A stretch of DNA of 64,000 nt from Streptomyces sp. TRM68416 (GCF_014596915.1 NZ_JACVWU010000017.1:1-64000), one strand, 5' to 3'. Positions 51,889 through 61,482 are shown, counted from the first letter of the stretch. A program made the numbers and translations. The notes: a model not told the origin generated them from the letters alone.

Positions 51889-52655
51889 ACGCATCCGGCA
51901 CCGACCTCCTCCTGTGGGTCGCCATCCCCTACATCTGCCTCGCCGTGTTCGCCATCGGCCACGTCTGGCGCTACCGGCACGACCAGTTCGGCTGGACCAC
52001 CCACACCAGCCAACTCCTCGAACACCGCTGGCTGCGCTGGGGCAGCCCGCTGTTCCACCTCGGCGCCTTCATGGTGATCGCCGGGCACGTGGTCGGCCTG
52101 GCCATCCCCGCCTCCTGGACCGAGGCCGCAGGCATCGACGAGCACACCTACCACACCACCGCCGTCTGGGCCGGCTCCGTCGCGGGCATCGCCATGGTCA
52201 CCGGCCTCGGCATGCTCTGCGCCCGCCGCCTGCTCACCCGCCGGATCCGGCTCGGCACCGACCGCAGCGACAAGCTCCTCTTCCCGCTCCTGTCGGCCAC
52301 CGTCGTCCTCGGCATCGCCGCGACGGCCGCCCACAACGTCTTCGGCGACGGCTACGACTACCGCGACACCGTCTCCGTCTGGTTCCGCGGCCTGTTCACC
52401 CTCCAGCCCGAACCCGAGGCGATCAGCGGCGCACCCCTGCTCTTCCAACTCCACGCCCTCACCGCCTGCCTGCTCTTCGCGGCCTGGCCGTTCACCCGCC
52501 TCGTCCACGTCTGGAGCGCGCCGATCGGCTACCTGGTCCGGCCCTACGTCGTCTACCGGCGTCGCAGCACCGTCCCCACGGCCCCCGGCCAGAGGACCGT
52601 TCGGCCCTACCGGGGCGAGGGAGCCGACCGCTTCACTGCCTCCGACAGGTCATGA
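51885..52655 (+). CDS. narI: Nitrate reductase gamma subunit (cytochrome b)
   Basis: 256 residues from ATG 51885 (ATGA overlap). Five membrane segments; His residues in the second and last helices (LFHLGAFMVIAGHVVGL; QLHALTACLLFAAW then PFTRLVHVW) are the expected heme b ligands. It oxidises menaquinol and feeds NarH. An OsdR-type box lies in its last codons and probably serves the next gene. Confidence 0.95.
   Translation: MNASGTDLLLWVAIPYICLAVFAIGHVWRYRHDQFGWTTHTSQLLEHRWLRWGSPLFHLGAFMVIAGHVVGLAIPASWTEAAGIDEHTYHTTAVWAGSVAGIAMVTGLGMLCARRLLTRRIRLGTDRSDKLLFPLLSATVVLGIAATAAHNVFGDGYDYRDTVSVWFRGLFTLQPEPEAISGAPLLFQLHALTACLLFAAWPFTRLVHVWSAPIGYLVRPYVVYRRRSTVPTAPGQRTVRPYRGEGADRFTASDRS
52594..52607. 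promoter_or_regulatory. OsdR/DevR-type box at the end of narI
   Basis: GGACCG-TT-CGGCCC, one mismatch, inside the last 60 bases of narI and about 125 bases before the gene at 52732. Confidence 0.5.
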
Positions 52656-52678
52656 CGAGGACAGGAAGAGGACCAGGC

Positions 52679-52735
52679 ATGTCAGCCGTGTACGGCGCAT
52701 ACGGCCTATATGGCAGGACGGAGCGACACCGGTGA
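52679..52735 (+). CDS. 18-codon leader frame coupled to the next gene
   Basis: ATG with GGAAGAGG upstream, reading MSAVYGAYGLYGRTERHR, and a TGA that overlaps the GTG start at 52732. Good ribosome site plus exact overlap suggest it serves to deliver ribosomes to the following gene. Confidence 0.35.
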   Translation: MSAVYGAYGLYGRTERHR

Positions 52736-53220
52736 TCGTGGTGGTGGGGCACGGTGATCTGACCGTGCCCACGCTGGAGTTGGTGCAGGCCGAGCTCAAG
52801 GACCGCCTGGGACGCCTCACCGAGGACGTCGGCGGCCTGGTGCGCGCCGGGGCGGGACTGCCCCTGACATTCGGGCGCGCGGCACGTGCGGCGGGCCGCC
52901 GACTGGTGGTCCTTCTACCCACCGTACGCTCGGTCCCCGCCGTCCTCCCGGAACCCGACCGCTCGGCCACCGCCGAACTCCTCATGCTCGCCGAGCACGT
53001 ACGCCTGCTCGGCTTCGACCCCACCGACCGCGACGCCTGCATCACCGCCGACGAACGCCTCGTCGCCACCGGCCGCAAGATCCTCGCCGTCTGGGACGGC
53101 TCCCCAACAGACGGCAGAGACGCCACAGCCCACCTGGTCGCCTACGCCCGGGCCCGGGGCATCCCGGTCGAGGTGGTGTGGCCGTACGGTGCCGAGCGCA
53201 CATGGCGGCAGCCTGGGTGA
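52732..53220 (+). CDS. Hypothetical Rossmann-like (SLOG-like) protein
   Basis: 162 residues from GTG 52732. IVVVGHGDLTVPTLELVQAE starts a nucleotide-binding-like beta-alpha unit; RRLVVLLPTVRSVPAVLP and KILAVWDGSPTDGRDATAHL then VAYARARGIPVEVVWP follow. The ordering recalls SLOG/LOG or nucleoside deoxyribosyltransferase-like folds that bind nucleotides or NAD-related molecules, some of which act in defence signalling. That link is inference. It follows narI in the same direction, with an OsdR-type box before it, and lies next to the end of the CRISPR array. Confidence 0.65.
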   Translation: MIVVVGHGDLTVPTLELVQAELKDRLGRLTEDVGGLVRAGAGLPLTFGRAARAAGRRLVVLLPTVRSVPAVLPEPDRSATAELLMLAEHVRLLGFDPTDRDACITADERLVATGRKILAVWDGSPTDGRDATAHLVAYARARGIPVEVVWPYGAERTWRQPG

Positions 53221-53315
53221 GGCTGGCTGCGGCTTCGGGTACCGCGCGCCCGCCCACGAGGGCGCCGACTCTGCCGCCGTGCTGACCCAACTCGCCGCCG
53301 ACTCGAAGGACGATC

Positions 53316-53344
53316 CGGATAATCCGCGCGGATGCGGGGAGCAC
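53316..53344 (-). repeat. Degenerate CRISPR-like repeat outside the array
   Basis: 22 of 29 bases match the array repeat, including the whole terminal GCGGGGAGCAC. It lies 50 bases, not 32, from the first array repeat, so it may be a decayed older unit at the trailer end. Confidence 0.4.
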
Positions 53345-53394
53345 CACCACGCGGCCAAGCCGCAGCTCGCAATCGTGTTCGCCGCTTCCTCGCT

Positions 53395-54704
53395 GGGACC
53401 AACCCCGCGGGCGCGGGCAGCACTGACCGGGACGGCGCGGACATGGTCGCTGTACGGGACCAACCCCGCGGGCGCGGGGAGCACGACGGCCCCTTCAACG
53501 TCCTCCAGACCGTGCAGGGACCAACCCCGCGGGCGCGGGGAGCACCGCGCCGGGCCGAAGAAGCCCGCGCAGTGCAAGGGACCAACCCCGCGGGCGCGGG
53601 GAGCACGACTTGGGGTCGCCGTTGGCGGGCCAGATGTAGGGACCAACCCCGCGGGCGCGGGGAGCACACCGGGTTCATGTTCTCCCGTTCGCGGACGTCG
53701 GGACCAACCCCGCGGGCGCGGGGAGCACATGAGCGCGGCCGCCCGTCCGGGCATGACGATGGGACCAACCCCGCGGGCGCGGGGAGCACGCCTCCAGGCC
53801 CCGCCCCGTCATCTCCCGCTCGGGACCAACCCCGCGGGCGCGGGGAGCACAAGATCGCAGATGGGCGTGCGGCGAGCAAGCCGGGACCAACCCCGCGGGC
53901 GCGGGGAGCACACCGGGGAGCGCGCGGAACTCTTCCAGGCCGCGGGACCAACCCCGCGGGCGCGGGGAGCACGACTGCACGACGGCCTTCGCAGTGGGGG
54001 TGCGGGGACCAACCCCGCGGGCGCGGGGAGCACAGTTGAAGCGGCGCAAGGAGCAGGGCGAGCCGGGGACCAACCCCGCGGGCGCGGGGAGCACCGCACC
54101 ACCGTCCAGAACATCGAGGCAGGCAAGGGACCAACCCCGCGGGCGCGGGGAGCACTCAAGGATCTCCCCCCGGGTGATCTTGGTCCGGGGACCAACCCCG
54201 CGGGCGCGGGGAGCACCTCACTCGGGACAACGGCGTCTATCCCGAGCCGGGACCAACCCCGCGGGCGCGGGGAGCACATCGTCAAACTGCCGTCCTGCCC
54301 CCGCGTCGGGGGACCAACCCCGCGGGCGCGGGGAGCACTCCCGCACCGCGAACACGGCTTGGTGCTCGTCGGGACCAACCCCGCGGGCGCGGGGAGCACA
54401 ACACCCGCGATAACGGCGTCTACCCGGAGCCGGGACCAACCCCGCGGGCGCGGGGAGCACCCGCCCGCACGCGCGGCGTAAGCGTCCGCGATGGGACCAA
54501 CCCCGCGGGCGCGGGGAGCACTGGAGACGCGGATGGGGCATGAGCTGGCCGGCGGGACCAACCCCGCGGGCGCGGGGAGCACTGGCCGAACCCGCAGCAG
54601 GCGGCGTCGTGGCGGGGACCAACCCCGCGGGCGCGGGGAGCACATCGCACCGTCGCGGCGGCTGGTGTACCGGTCGGGACCAACCCCGCGGGCGCGGGGA
54701 GCAC
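53395..54704 (-). CRISPR. Type I-E CRISPR array, 22 repeats and 21 spacers
   Basis: The 29-base repeat begins GGGACCAACCCCGCGG and ends GCGCGGGGAGCAC on the plus strand; read leftwards it starts GTGCTCCCCGCG and has the CCCCGCG/CGCGGGG hairpin of I-E repeats, so the array is probably transcribed on the minus strand. Repeats start at 53395 and every 61 bases to 54676, so all 21 spacers are 32 bases. Only the leftmost repeat differs (one G to C, GGGCAGCAC), as expected for the oldest, leader-distal end. The newest spacers are at the right, next to the leader and cas3. Spacers 54217-54248 and 54400-54431 are near-homologues. Confidence 0.97.
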
Positions 54705-54800
54705 ACTCGGTGGCTTGCGCGTTTACGACTGGCAGGTGCCGTTCGGAAGTACTTTCACTGAGTCGGTCATTTCACTCATAGGGTGTGAATTGTTGATCGT
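54705..54800 (-). promoter_or_regulatory. CRISPR leader
   Basis: A relatively AT-rich stretch directly after the last repeat (for example AAGTACTTTCACTGAG and CATTTCACTCATAG) in otherwise GC-rich DNA. Its side is set by repeat direction and by the degenerate repeat being at the other end. It should hold the leftward array promoter and the adaptation site; exact elements are not resolved. The following 140 bases to cas3 hold no other gene. Confidence 0.65.
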
Positions 54801-54943
54801 TGGTCGTCGGCTTGGGGCTGGCCGGGGGGCATCGTACGCGGCTAGGCCCGTTGTTGCGTGGGGCTGGGCGGATTCCGGGTTCGGGGTGTTCGGTTTTCTT
54901 GAAGGGGGAGTTGTCGGGCGGTATCTGCCTGTATGTATCAGGG

Positions 54944-57856
54944 ATGGTGCGTGGGGGAGAGTGCGCGTCGGGGCTGGGGGATCGGCTCAAGGGGCCGGTG
55001 CGGACGGTGTGGGCGAAGCACGACCGGGACAGCGACGGTTGGTTGCCGTTGTGGCGGCACATGGAGGACAGCGCCGCGGTGGCGGGGCTGTTGTGGGATC
55101 GGTGGCTGCCGGCGAACGTACGGTCTTTGATATCCGAAGCGTTGCCCGGCGGTGAGGGGGATGCCCGGCGGTTGGCGGTGTGGCTGGCGGGTGTGCACGA
55201 CATAGGGAAGGCAACGCCGGCGTTCGCGTGTCAGGTCGACCGACTCGCCGATGTCATGCGTGCACACGGTCTGGAGATGAAGACGCGCCGTCAGTTCGGC
55301 CCCGACCGGCGGCTGGCTCCGCATGGCCTGGCCGGGCAGGTGCTGCTGGCGCAGTGGCTGGAGGAGCAACACGGCTGGACGGGACGGCAGTCGGCCCAGT
55401 TCGCGGTGGTGGTGGGCGGGCATCACGGTGTGCCGCCGGATCACGGGCAGCTCAAGAGCCTGGACGACCGCCCGCAGTTGTTGCGCACTGCCGGGGCGAG
55501 TCGGGGGCTGTGGCGGCAGGTGCAGGCGGAGCTGTTGGAGGCGTGCGCCGCCGAGTTCGGCGTACGGGATCGACTCGCCGTGTGGCGGGCGGTGAAGCTG
55601 CCGCAGTCGGTGCAGGTGCTGCTGTCGGCGCTGGTGATTGTCTCCGACTGGATTGCCAGCAACCCCGACCTGTTTCCGTATTTCCCGCAGGCGGCGCATC
55701 GCACGGGTGCCGAACGAGTGGCAGCCGCGTGGCAAGGGCTTCGTCTGCCCGAGCCTTGGAGGGCACAGGAGCCGTCCGAGGATGTGCAGGAGTTGTTCGG
55801 TGCGCGGTTCGACCTGCCGCCGGGGGCCGTCGTACGGCCGGTGCAGGAGGCTGCGGTGCGATTGGGGCGCACGATGTCCGCCCCGGGGCTGGTGGTGATC
55901 GAGGCGCCGATGGGCGAGGGGAAGACGGAGGCCGCGCTGGCGGTGGCCGAGGTCCTGGCCGCGCGGTCGGGCGCCGGCGGGGTGTTCTTCGCGCTGCCGA
56001 CCATGGCCACGGGCAATGCGATGTTTCCGCGGCTGCTGCACTGGCTGAAGCGACTTCCTGCCGAGGAGGGCACGCGGCTGTCGGCGCTGCTGGCGCATTC
56101 CAAAGCAGCGCTCAACGACGAATACGCGGATCTGATGCGCCACAGCGCGCAGCGGATTGCCGCCGTCGAGGTGGATGAGGAAGAACGCCCTTGGCGGCCT
56201 GCGGATGACCAGCGCATCGCACCGGCCGAACTCGTGGCACATGCGTGGCTGCGGGGGCGTAAGAAGGCGATGCTGTCGTCGTTCGTCGCGGGCACGGTCG
56301 ACCAGTTGCTGTTCGCCGGGCTGAAGAGCCGGCATCTTGCGCTGAGGCACCTGGCGGTCGCGGGCAAGGTCGTGGTGATCGACGAAGCGCACGCCTACGA
56401 CACCTACATGAGTGCCTATCTGGACCGGGTGCTGTCGTGGCTGGGGGCGTACCGGGTGCCGGTGGTGGTGCTGTCGGCGACGCTGCCCGCCGGGCGGAGG
56501 AAGCAGCTGGCCGAGGCCTACGCGGGAGCCCGAGGCGGCGACGGCGCCGGGGAGTTCGAGGTGGTGGCCCGGGCCGATGCCTATCCGCTGCTGACCGCTG
56601 TGCCACCGGGCGGTACGCCCGTCATCGAGTGCCCGCAGGCGTCGGCGCGCGGAACGTCGGTTCATCTCGAGCGCCTCGATGACGACTTCGGTGTCCTGGC
56701 GGACCGGCTGGTCACCGAGCTGGAGGGCGGGGGGTGCGCGCTGGTGGTGCGGAACACCGTCAACCGGGTTCTGGAGACGGCGCGGGTCCTGCGCGAGCGG
56801 TTCGGCGACGCTGCCGTGACGGTCGCGCATTCCCGCTTCATCGACGTGGACCGGGCGGCGAAGGACGCCGGGCTGCTCGCCCGGTTCGGACCGCCGGGCA
56901 AGAGCGCGGAGGAGCGTCCGCGCGGGCCCCATGTCGTGGTGGCCAGCCAGGTGGCGGAGCAGTCCTTGGACGTCGACTTCGATCTGCTGGTGAGCGATCT
57001 GTGTCCGGTCGACTTGTTGCTGCAGCGTATGGGGCGTCTGCACCGGCATCGGCGGGGCGAGGGGCAGTCGGATCGTCCGCGGCGGCTGCGGACGGCGCGT
57101 TGCCTGGTGACCGGTGTCGACTGGGCGGGCCGGGTGCCAGTGCCGGTGCGGGGTTCGGTCGCCGTGTACGGCGCCTATGGGCTGCTGCGCTCGGCCGCCG
57201 TCCTGATGGAGCACCTCGACGGTCCTCGTCGGCCGGTGCGGCTGCCGCAGGACATCAGCCCGCTGGTGCAGGGCGCGTACGCGGAGGGGCCGGCCGGTCC
57301 CGCCGACTGGGCCGAGGCGATGGAGGCGGCTCTGCAGCGGCATGAGGAGCACCGCAAGGACCAGGCCGAACGGGCCGGTGCGTTCCGCCTGGACGAGGTG
57401 GGCCGGCCGGGGCGCCCGCTCATCGGCTGGGTGGCGGCCGGCGTGGGGGACGCGGACGACACCCGCACGGGCCGGGCCCAGGTCCGCGACAGCGAAGAGA
57501 GCTTGGAGGTCGTGGTCGTGCAGCGGCGGGCCGACGGTTCGCTGGCCACCGTGGACTGGATCGCGCCGGACAAGGCGGGCTTGGACCTGCCCCAGGAACG
57601 GCCTCCCGCCCCCGCGGCGGCCAGAGCTGCCGCCGCCTGCGGGCTGCGGCTGCCGAGCCAGTTCTCCTACGCGGACGTGATGGACCGCGCCATCGCCGAG
57701 CTGGAGGAACTCTACGTTCCGGCCTGGCAGGTGAAGGACAGTCATTGGCTGGCCGGGCAGCTGATTCTCGCACTGGACGCCGATTGTCAGACCCGTCTGG
57801 CAGGGTTCTCACTCCGGTACAGCCCCTCCGACGGACTGGAGGTGTCGCGTGTCTGA
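54944..57856 (+). CDS. cas3: CRISPR helicase-nuclease Cas3 (type I-E)
   Basis: 970 residues from ATG 54944; the start is uncertain because no clear ribosome site is visible. HD nuclease domain at the N terminus: H in WRHMEDSAAV and HD in GVHDIGKATPAF, later GGHHGVPPDH. Superfamily-2 helicase follows: motif I APMGEGKTEAALAV, motif II DEAHAYD, motif III LSATLP, motif VI LLQRMGRLHRHRRG. It is recruited by Cascade to unwind and degrade target DNA. First gene of the rightward cas operon, divergent from the array; overlaps cse1 by 8 bases. Confidence 0.95.
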   Translation: MVRGGECASGLGDRLKGPVRTVWAKHDRDSDGWLPLWRHMEDSAAVAGLLWDRWLPANVRSLISEALPGGEGDARRLAVWLAGVHDIGKATPAFACQVDRLADVMRAHGLEMKTRRQFGPDRRLAPHGLAGQVLLAQWLEEQHGWTGRQSAQFAVVVGGHHGVPPDHGQLKSLDDRPQLLRTAGASRGLWRQVQAELLEACAAEFGVRDRLAVWRAVKLPQSVQVLLSALVIVSDWIASNPDLFPYFPQAAHRTGAERVAAAWQGLRLPEPWRAQEPSEDVQELFGARFDLPPGAVVRPVQEAAVRLGRTMSAPGLVVIEAPMGEGKTEAALAVAEVLAARSGAGGVFFALPTMATGNAMFPRLLHWLKRLPAEEGTRLSALLAHSKAALNDEYADLMRHSAQRIAAVEVDEEERPWRPADDQRIAPAELVAHAWLRGRKKAMLSSFVAGTVDQLLFAGLKSRHLALRHLAVAGKVVVIDEAHAYDTYMSAYLDRVLSWLGAYRVPVVVLSATLPAGRRKQLAEAYAGARGGDGAGEFEVVARADAYPLLTAVPPGGTPVIECPQASARGTSVHLERLDDDFGVLADRLVTELEGGGCALVVRNTVNRVLETARVLRERFGDAAVTVAHSRFIDVDRAAKDAGLLARFGPPGKSAEERPRGPHVVVASQVAEQSLDVDFDLLVSDLCPVDLLLQRMGRLHRHRRGEGQSDRPRRLRTARCLVTGVDWAGRVPVPVRGSVAVYGAYGLLRSAAVLMEHLDGPRRPVRLPQDISPLVQGAYAEGPAGPADWAEAMEAALQRHEEHRKDQAERAGAFRLDEVGRPGRPLIGWVAAGVGDADDTRTGRAQVRDSEESLEVVVVQRRADGSLATVDWIAPDKAGLDLPQERPPAPAAARAAAACGLRLPSQFSYADVMDRAIAELEELYVPAWQVKDSHWLAGQLILALDADCQTRLAGFSLRYSPSDGLEVSRV

Positions 57857-59573
57857 CGCCGGTGAAAGCCCTGCGACAAGCTCCTTATCGTTCGACCTGA
57901 CGGCGCAGCCGTGGATCCCGGTCCTGCGGCAGGACGGCACGCCGGACGAGCTGTCCCTGCGGGACGTGTTCGCCCGGGCCGACAGCCTGCGCCGCATCGT
58001 CGGCGACGTGCCCACCCAGGAGTTCGCCCTGCTGCGGCTGCTGCTGGCAGTGGCGCACGATGCCCTGGACGGGCCGCGCAACACTGAGGACTGGGCGGAA
58101 CTGTGGGCGGACGACGACTGCTTCGCGCCGGTGCCGGTGTACCTCGATACGCACAGTGAGCGATTCGACCTGCTGCACCCGCGTACACCGTTCTTCCAGG
58201 TGGCGGACCTGCACACTGCGCGCGACGAGGTGTTCTCCCTGAACCGGATCGTCGCCGACGTCCCCAACGGGGAGCCGTTCTTCACCTCCCGGATGCCTGC
58301 CGTCGACCGGCTCGGCTTCGCCGAGGCCGCCCGCTGGGTGGTGCATGCCCACGCCTATGACACCTCCGGCATCAAAACCGGTGCCGTCGGCGACGGCCGA
58401 GCCAAGAACAACAAGGTGTACCCACTCGGAGTGGGCTGGGCGGGCACCCTGGGCGGGGTCTTCGTCGAGGGCGACACCCTGCGCGAGACGTTGCTGCTCA
58501 ATCTTGTCGCCGCGGACACCACTGGGCTGCGCATCGACGGCGACGACCGGCCCGCCTGGCGCCGCGAGCCGTGCGGGCCCACAGCCACCGCGAACAGGCA
58601 CCCCTCGGGCGTACGAGACCTCTACACCTGGCAGACCCGGCGGCTGCGTCTCCACTGCGACGCGGCAGGGGCGCACGGTGTCGTTCTCGGCTACGGCGAT
58701 CCGCTCGCCGCGCACAACCTGCACACACGTGAGCCCATGACCGCGTGGCGGCGCAGCAAGGCACAGGAGAAGAAGCGCGGCGAGGCCCTGGTCTACCTGC
58801 CCCGGGAGCACGACCCCTCGCGTGCCGTGTGGCGAGGGCTGTCCTCGCTGATCGCCGAACGGGAGGCGGGCGGCCAGGGCGCCGAGGCCGCGCCTGTGCT
58901 GCGCCCCGGGATCCTGGAGTGGGTGGCCCGGCTGGTCACCGAGGGCTGGCTGCCCCGCGGGTTCCTGATCCGTACGCGGGTGGTCGGCGCGGTGTACGGC
59001 ACCCAGCAGTCCGTGATCGACGAGATCGTTGACGACCACCTCGCCATGGCCGTCCTGCTGCTGCACCGTCAGGACCGTGAGTGCGCGCAGCAGGCGATGG
59101 ACGCGGTGGGGGACGCGGAGCACGCCGTCACTGCTCTGGGAGACCTGGCCACCGACCTGGCGCGGGCGGCCGGCATGCCGACGGAAGGGCCCCGTGCCCG
59201 GGCCCGAGAACGCGGCTTCGCCGCACTGGACGACCCGTACCGCATCTGGCTGTGCACGCTGACCGACGCCGCGGACCCCGACGAGCAGCGCACGCTCTGG
59301 CGACGCCAGACCTACCGCATCATCGACCGGCTCGGTGACGCATTGCTGGCCGAGGCCGGGGAGGCTGCGTGGGAGGGCCGGGTCGTGGACACGGCCAAGG
59401 GCAAGGTGTGGTTCAACTCCGCCTACGCCGAAGGATGGTTCCGGCGTCGACTCGGCGACGCGCTCGCTCTCCCGGACTCTTCCGGCACCGAGTCCGACGC
59501 GAAGCCGGCTCTTGCCGCCGACTCCTGCGTCGTAGCCACCGCAGACGTACCCGCAGAAAGGGCACACGCGTGA
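57849..59573 (+). CDS. casA: Cascade large subunit Cse1/CasA
   Basis: 574 residues from GTG 57849 with GGAGGTG upstream. SFDLTAQPWIPVLRQDGTP at the N terminus and TPFFQVADLH followed by the loop region are typical of Cse1 (Cas8e); a C-terminal four-helix bundle ends near residue 540. It recognises the PAM and recruits Cas3. Overlaps cas3 by 8 bases and cse2 by 4 (GTGA). Confidence 0.94.
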   Translation: MSDAGESPATSSLSFDLTAQPWIPVLRQDGTPDELSLRDVFARADSLRRIVGDVPTQEFALLRLLLAVAHDALDGPRNTEDWAELWADDDCFAPVPVYLDTHSERFDLLHPRTPFFQVADLHTARDEVFSLNRIVADVPNGEPFFTSRMPAVDRLGFAEAARWVVHAHAYDTSGIKTGAVGDGRAKNNKVYPLGVGWAGTLGGVFVEGDTLRETLLLNLVAADTTGLRIDGDDRPAWRREPCGPTATANRHPSGVRDLYTWQTRRLRLHCDAAGAHGVVLGYGDPLAAHNLHTREPMTAWRRSKAQEKKRGEALVYLPREHDPSRAVWRGLSSLIAEREAGGQGAEAAPVLRPGILEWVARLVTEGWLPRGFLIRTRVVGAVYGTQQSVIDEIVDDHLAMAVLLLHRQDRECAQQAMDAVGDAEHAVTALGDLATDLARAAGMPTEGPRARARERGFAALDDPYRIWLCTLTDAADPDEQRTLWRRQTYRIIDRLGDALLAEAGEAAWEGRVVDTAKGKVWFNSAYAEGWFRRRLGDALALPDSSGTESDAKPALAADSCVVATADVPAERAHA

Positions 59574-60274
59574 CCACCTTCACCGCCGTCTCTCTCTCCG
59601 AACGCGTCCGGGAGATCACCGCGGAGAACATCAACGACCTGCAGCGGGGCTACCTGGCCGACCAGCCGCGCGCGGTGGCGGCACTGGCCCGGCTGCGCCG
59701 CGGCGCTGGCAAGGAGATCCAGCAGCTCCCCGACCTGTGGGGCCTGATCGACACCGGCCCGCTGCACAACCCGTCGCACGACGGCGGCCGACCTCCGCGC
59801 GAAGAGGACCTGACGCGTGCCGAGGATGCCGTACACGTCGCTCTGACCTTGTGGGCCCTGCACCAGCAGTCGCGCGGAACCGAGATGCACCGCCCCGACC
59901 ACATGGACGCACCCGCCGGTCTCGGTGCCGCCGTCCGTCGGCTCATGCCCAGGGGCGACATCGACGAGACGATCCTCAAACGGCTCGTCCGGGCGGGCCA
60001 TGCGCCGGATCTTCCCGCACTCGCTCAGCGGCTGCGGGAGATCGTGCTGCTGCTGCGCCGCGAGGACATCGCCCTCGACTACGGCCTGCTCGCCCGGCAG
60101 TTGTGCCACTGGCAGCAGCCCGGCGGCCGCGATGACGTACGCCGAGCGTGGGGTCGCTCATTCCACGCCTACCGCCCGCCCAAGGACCCCGTCCCCGATG
60201 CCGGTGACCGGGCCGGATCCGCCCCCGACGCCGACCTGTCCTCCGACTCCGACACGACCAAGGACGCCTCGTGA
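59570..60274 (+). CDS. casB: Cascade small subunit Cse2/CasB
   Basis: 234 residues from GTG 59570. Helical protein with LADQPRAVAALARLRRGAGK and LPDLWGLIDTGPLH near the N terminus and LVRAGHAPDLPALAQRLREI later, the Cse2 pattern. Dimers hold the non-target strand of the R-loop. The acidic Ser/Asp tail after about 205 (DADLSSDSDTTKD) is a lineage-specific extension. Confidence 0.93.
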   Translation: MTTFTAVSLSERVREITAENINDLQRGYLADQPRAVAALARLRRGAGKEIQQLPDLWGLIDTGPLHNPSHDGGRPPREEDLTRAEDAVHVALTLWALHQQSRGTEMHRPDHMDAPAGLGAAVRRLMPRGDIDETILKRLVRAGHAPDLPALAQRLREIVLLLRREDIALDYGLLARQLCHWQQPGGRDDVRRAWGRSFHAYRPPKDPVPDAGDRAGSAPDADLSSDSDTTKDAS

Positions 60275-61482
60275 ACCGCATCTTCCTCGACGTGCACGCC
60301 CTGCAGACGGTGCCGCCCAGCAACCTCAACCGCGATGACACCGGCGCCCCGAAGTCGGCCGTCTACGGCGGGGTTCCCCGGGCCCGGGTCTCCAGCCAGG
60401 CATGGAAGCGCGTCACCCGTGAGTACTTCGGCAAAGAGAAGTTGCTCGACCCGAGCGAACTGGGCGTCAGGACCAAGAAGGTTGCCGAACTCCTCGCTGC
60501 CCGCATCACGGATCTCGATACGTCGGTGGGGAAGGCCGAGGCGCTGCGGCTTGCGGCCGAGGTGATCGAGACGGCGACCGGCTCGAGGATAGAGGTTCCG
60601 GAGCGTAAGACGCGTAAGGCGAAGGCCGATGCGGGTGAGACGGAGGAGGAGGCGGCGCCCCAGTCCAAGTACCTGATGTTCCTGAGCGCCCGGCAGCTCG
60701 ACGGCCTCGCCGCGCTCGCCGTCGAAGGGGCCGCCGACATCACGGCGTACTTGAAGGACAAGGACGTCAAGGCGCGCGCCAAGCAGATCGCAGACACCCG
60801 CCACTCCGTCGACATCGCCTTGTTCGGGCGCATGGTTGCCGACTCCACCGACTTCAACGTCGATGCCGCTGCCCAGGTCGCCCACGCCATCAGCGTGCAC
60901 CGGGTGGACAACGAGTCCGACTACTACACGGCCGTCGACGACGAGAACACCGACGCGGAGAGCGGCGCGGGAATGATCGGAACGGTCGACTTCAACTCCG
61001 CGACCCTCTACCGCTACGCCGCCGTCAGCGTGCACCAGCTCGCCGCCAATCTCGGCGAAGGACTGCGTGAGGACGAGGCCGTCAACACCCCCGTGCGCCG
61101 CGCCGTCGAGGCATTCGTGCATGCCTTCGTCGCGTCACTGCCCAAGGGAAAGATCAACACGTTTGGGCACCACACTCTGCCGGAGGTCGTCGTCGTCAAG
61201 CTCCGCACCACTCGCCCCATCAGCTTTGTCGCGGCGTTCGAGGAGCCGGTGAGCGCCGAGTCGGGCGGTGGCCATCTGCGCGCGGCCTCCGCCCGCCTGG
61301 CCGAGTACATCCCGGAAGTCGAACGCGCCTACGGCGATGAACAGTCCACCCTGACCTGGGTACTGCGTGTGGGAGCCGCCACCGACAAGCTCGCCGGCGT
61401 CGGCCAGGAGGCGCTCAGCCTGTCCGCGCTTGTCAAGACGGTCGGCCAGGCCGTGGCCGAGCGCATGGACAAGCCCGCATGA
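60271..61482 (+). CDS. cas7e: Cascade backbone subunit Cas7e/CasC
   Basis: 403 residues from GTG 60271. IFLDVHALQTVPPSNLNRDD, GAPKSAVYGGVPRARVSSQAW and KRVTREYF are the family start; TFGHHTLPEVVVVKLR and FVAAFEEPVSAE mark the C-terminal part. Six copies wrap the crRNA spacer. An acidic/basic insert (RKTRKAKADAGETEEEAAPQ, about 110-130) lies in the thumb/finger region. Overlaps both neighbours by 4 bases. Confidence 0.95.
   Translation: MNRIFLDVHALQTVPPSNLNRDDTGAPKSAVYGGVPRARVSSQAWKRVTREYFGKEKLLDPSELGVRTKKVAELLAARITDLDTSVGKAEALRLAAEVIETATGSRIEVPERKTRKAKADAGETEEEAAPQSKYLMFLSARQLDGLAALAVEGAADITAYLKDKDVKARAKQIADTRHSVDIALFGRMVADSTDFNVDAAAQVAHAISVHRVDNESDYYTAVDDENTDAESGAGMIGTVDFNSATLYRYAAVSVHQLAANLGEGLREDEAVNTPVRRAVEAFVHAFVASLPKGKINTFGHHTLPEVVVVKLRTTRPISFVAAFEEPVSAESGGGHLRAASARLAEYIPEVERAYGDEQSTLTWVLRVGAATDKLAGVGQEALSLSALVKTVGQAVAERMDKPA

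Noticed and set aside
52886-54781. Long frames with repeated PTPRARGA or PAPAGLVP peptides
   Set aside because: They are translations of CRISPR repeats, not proteins.
52679-57190. Shared VYGAYG peptide in the 18-codon leader and in Cas3
   Set aside because: Only about 14 bases in common in GC-rich codons; no sign of common origin.
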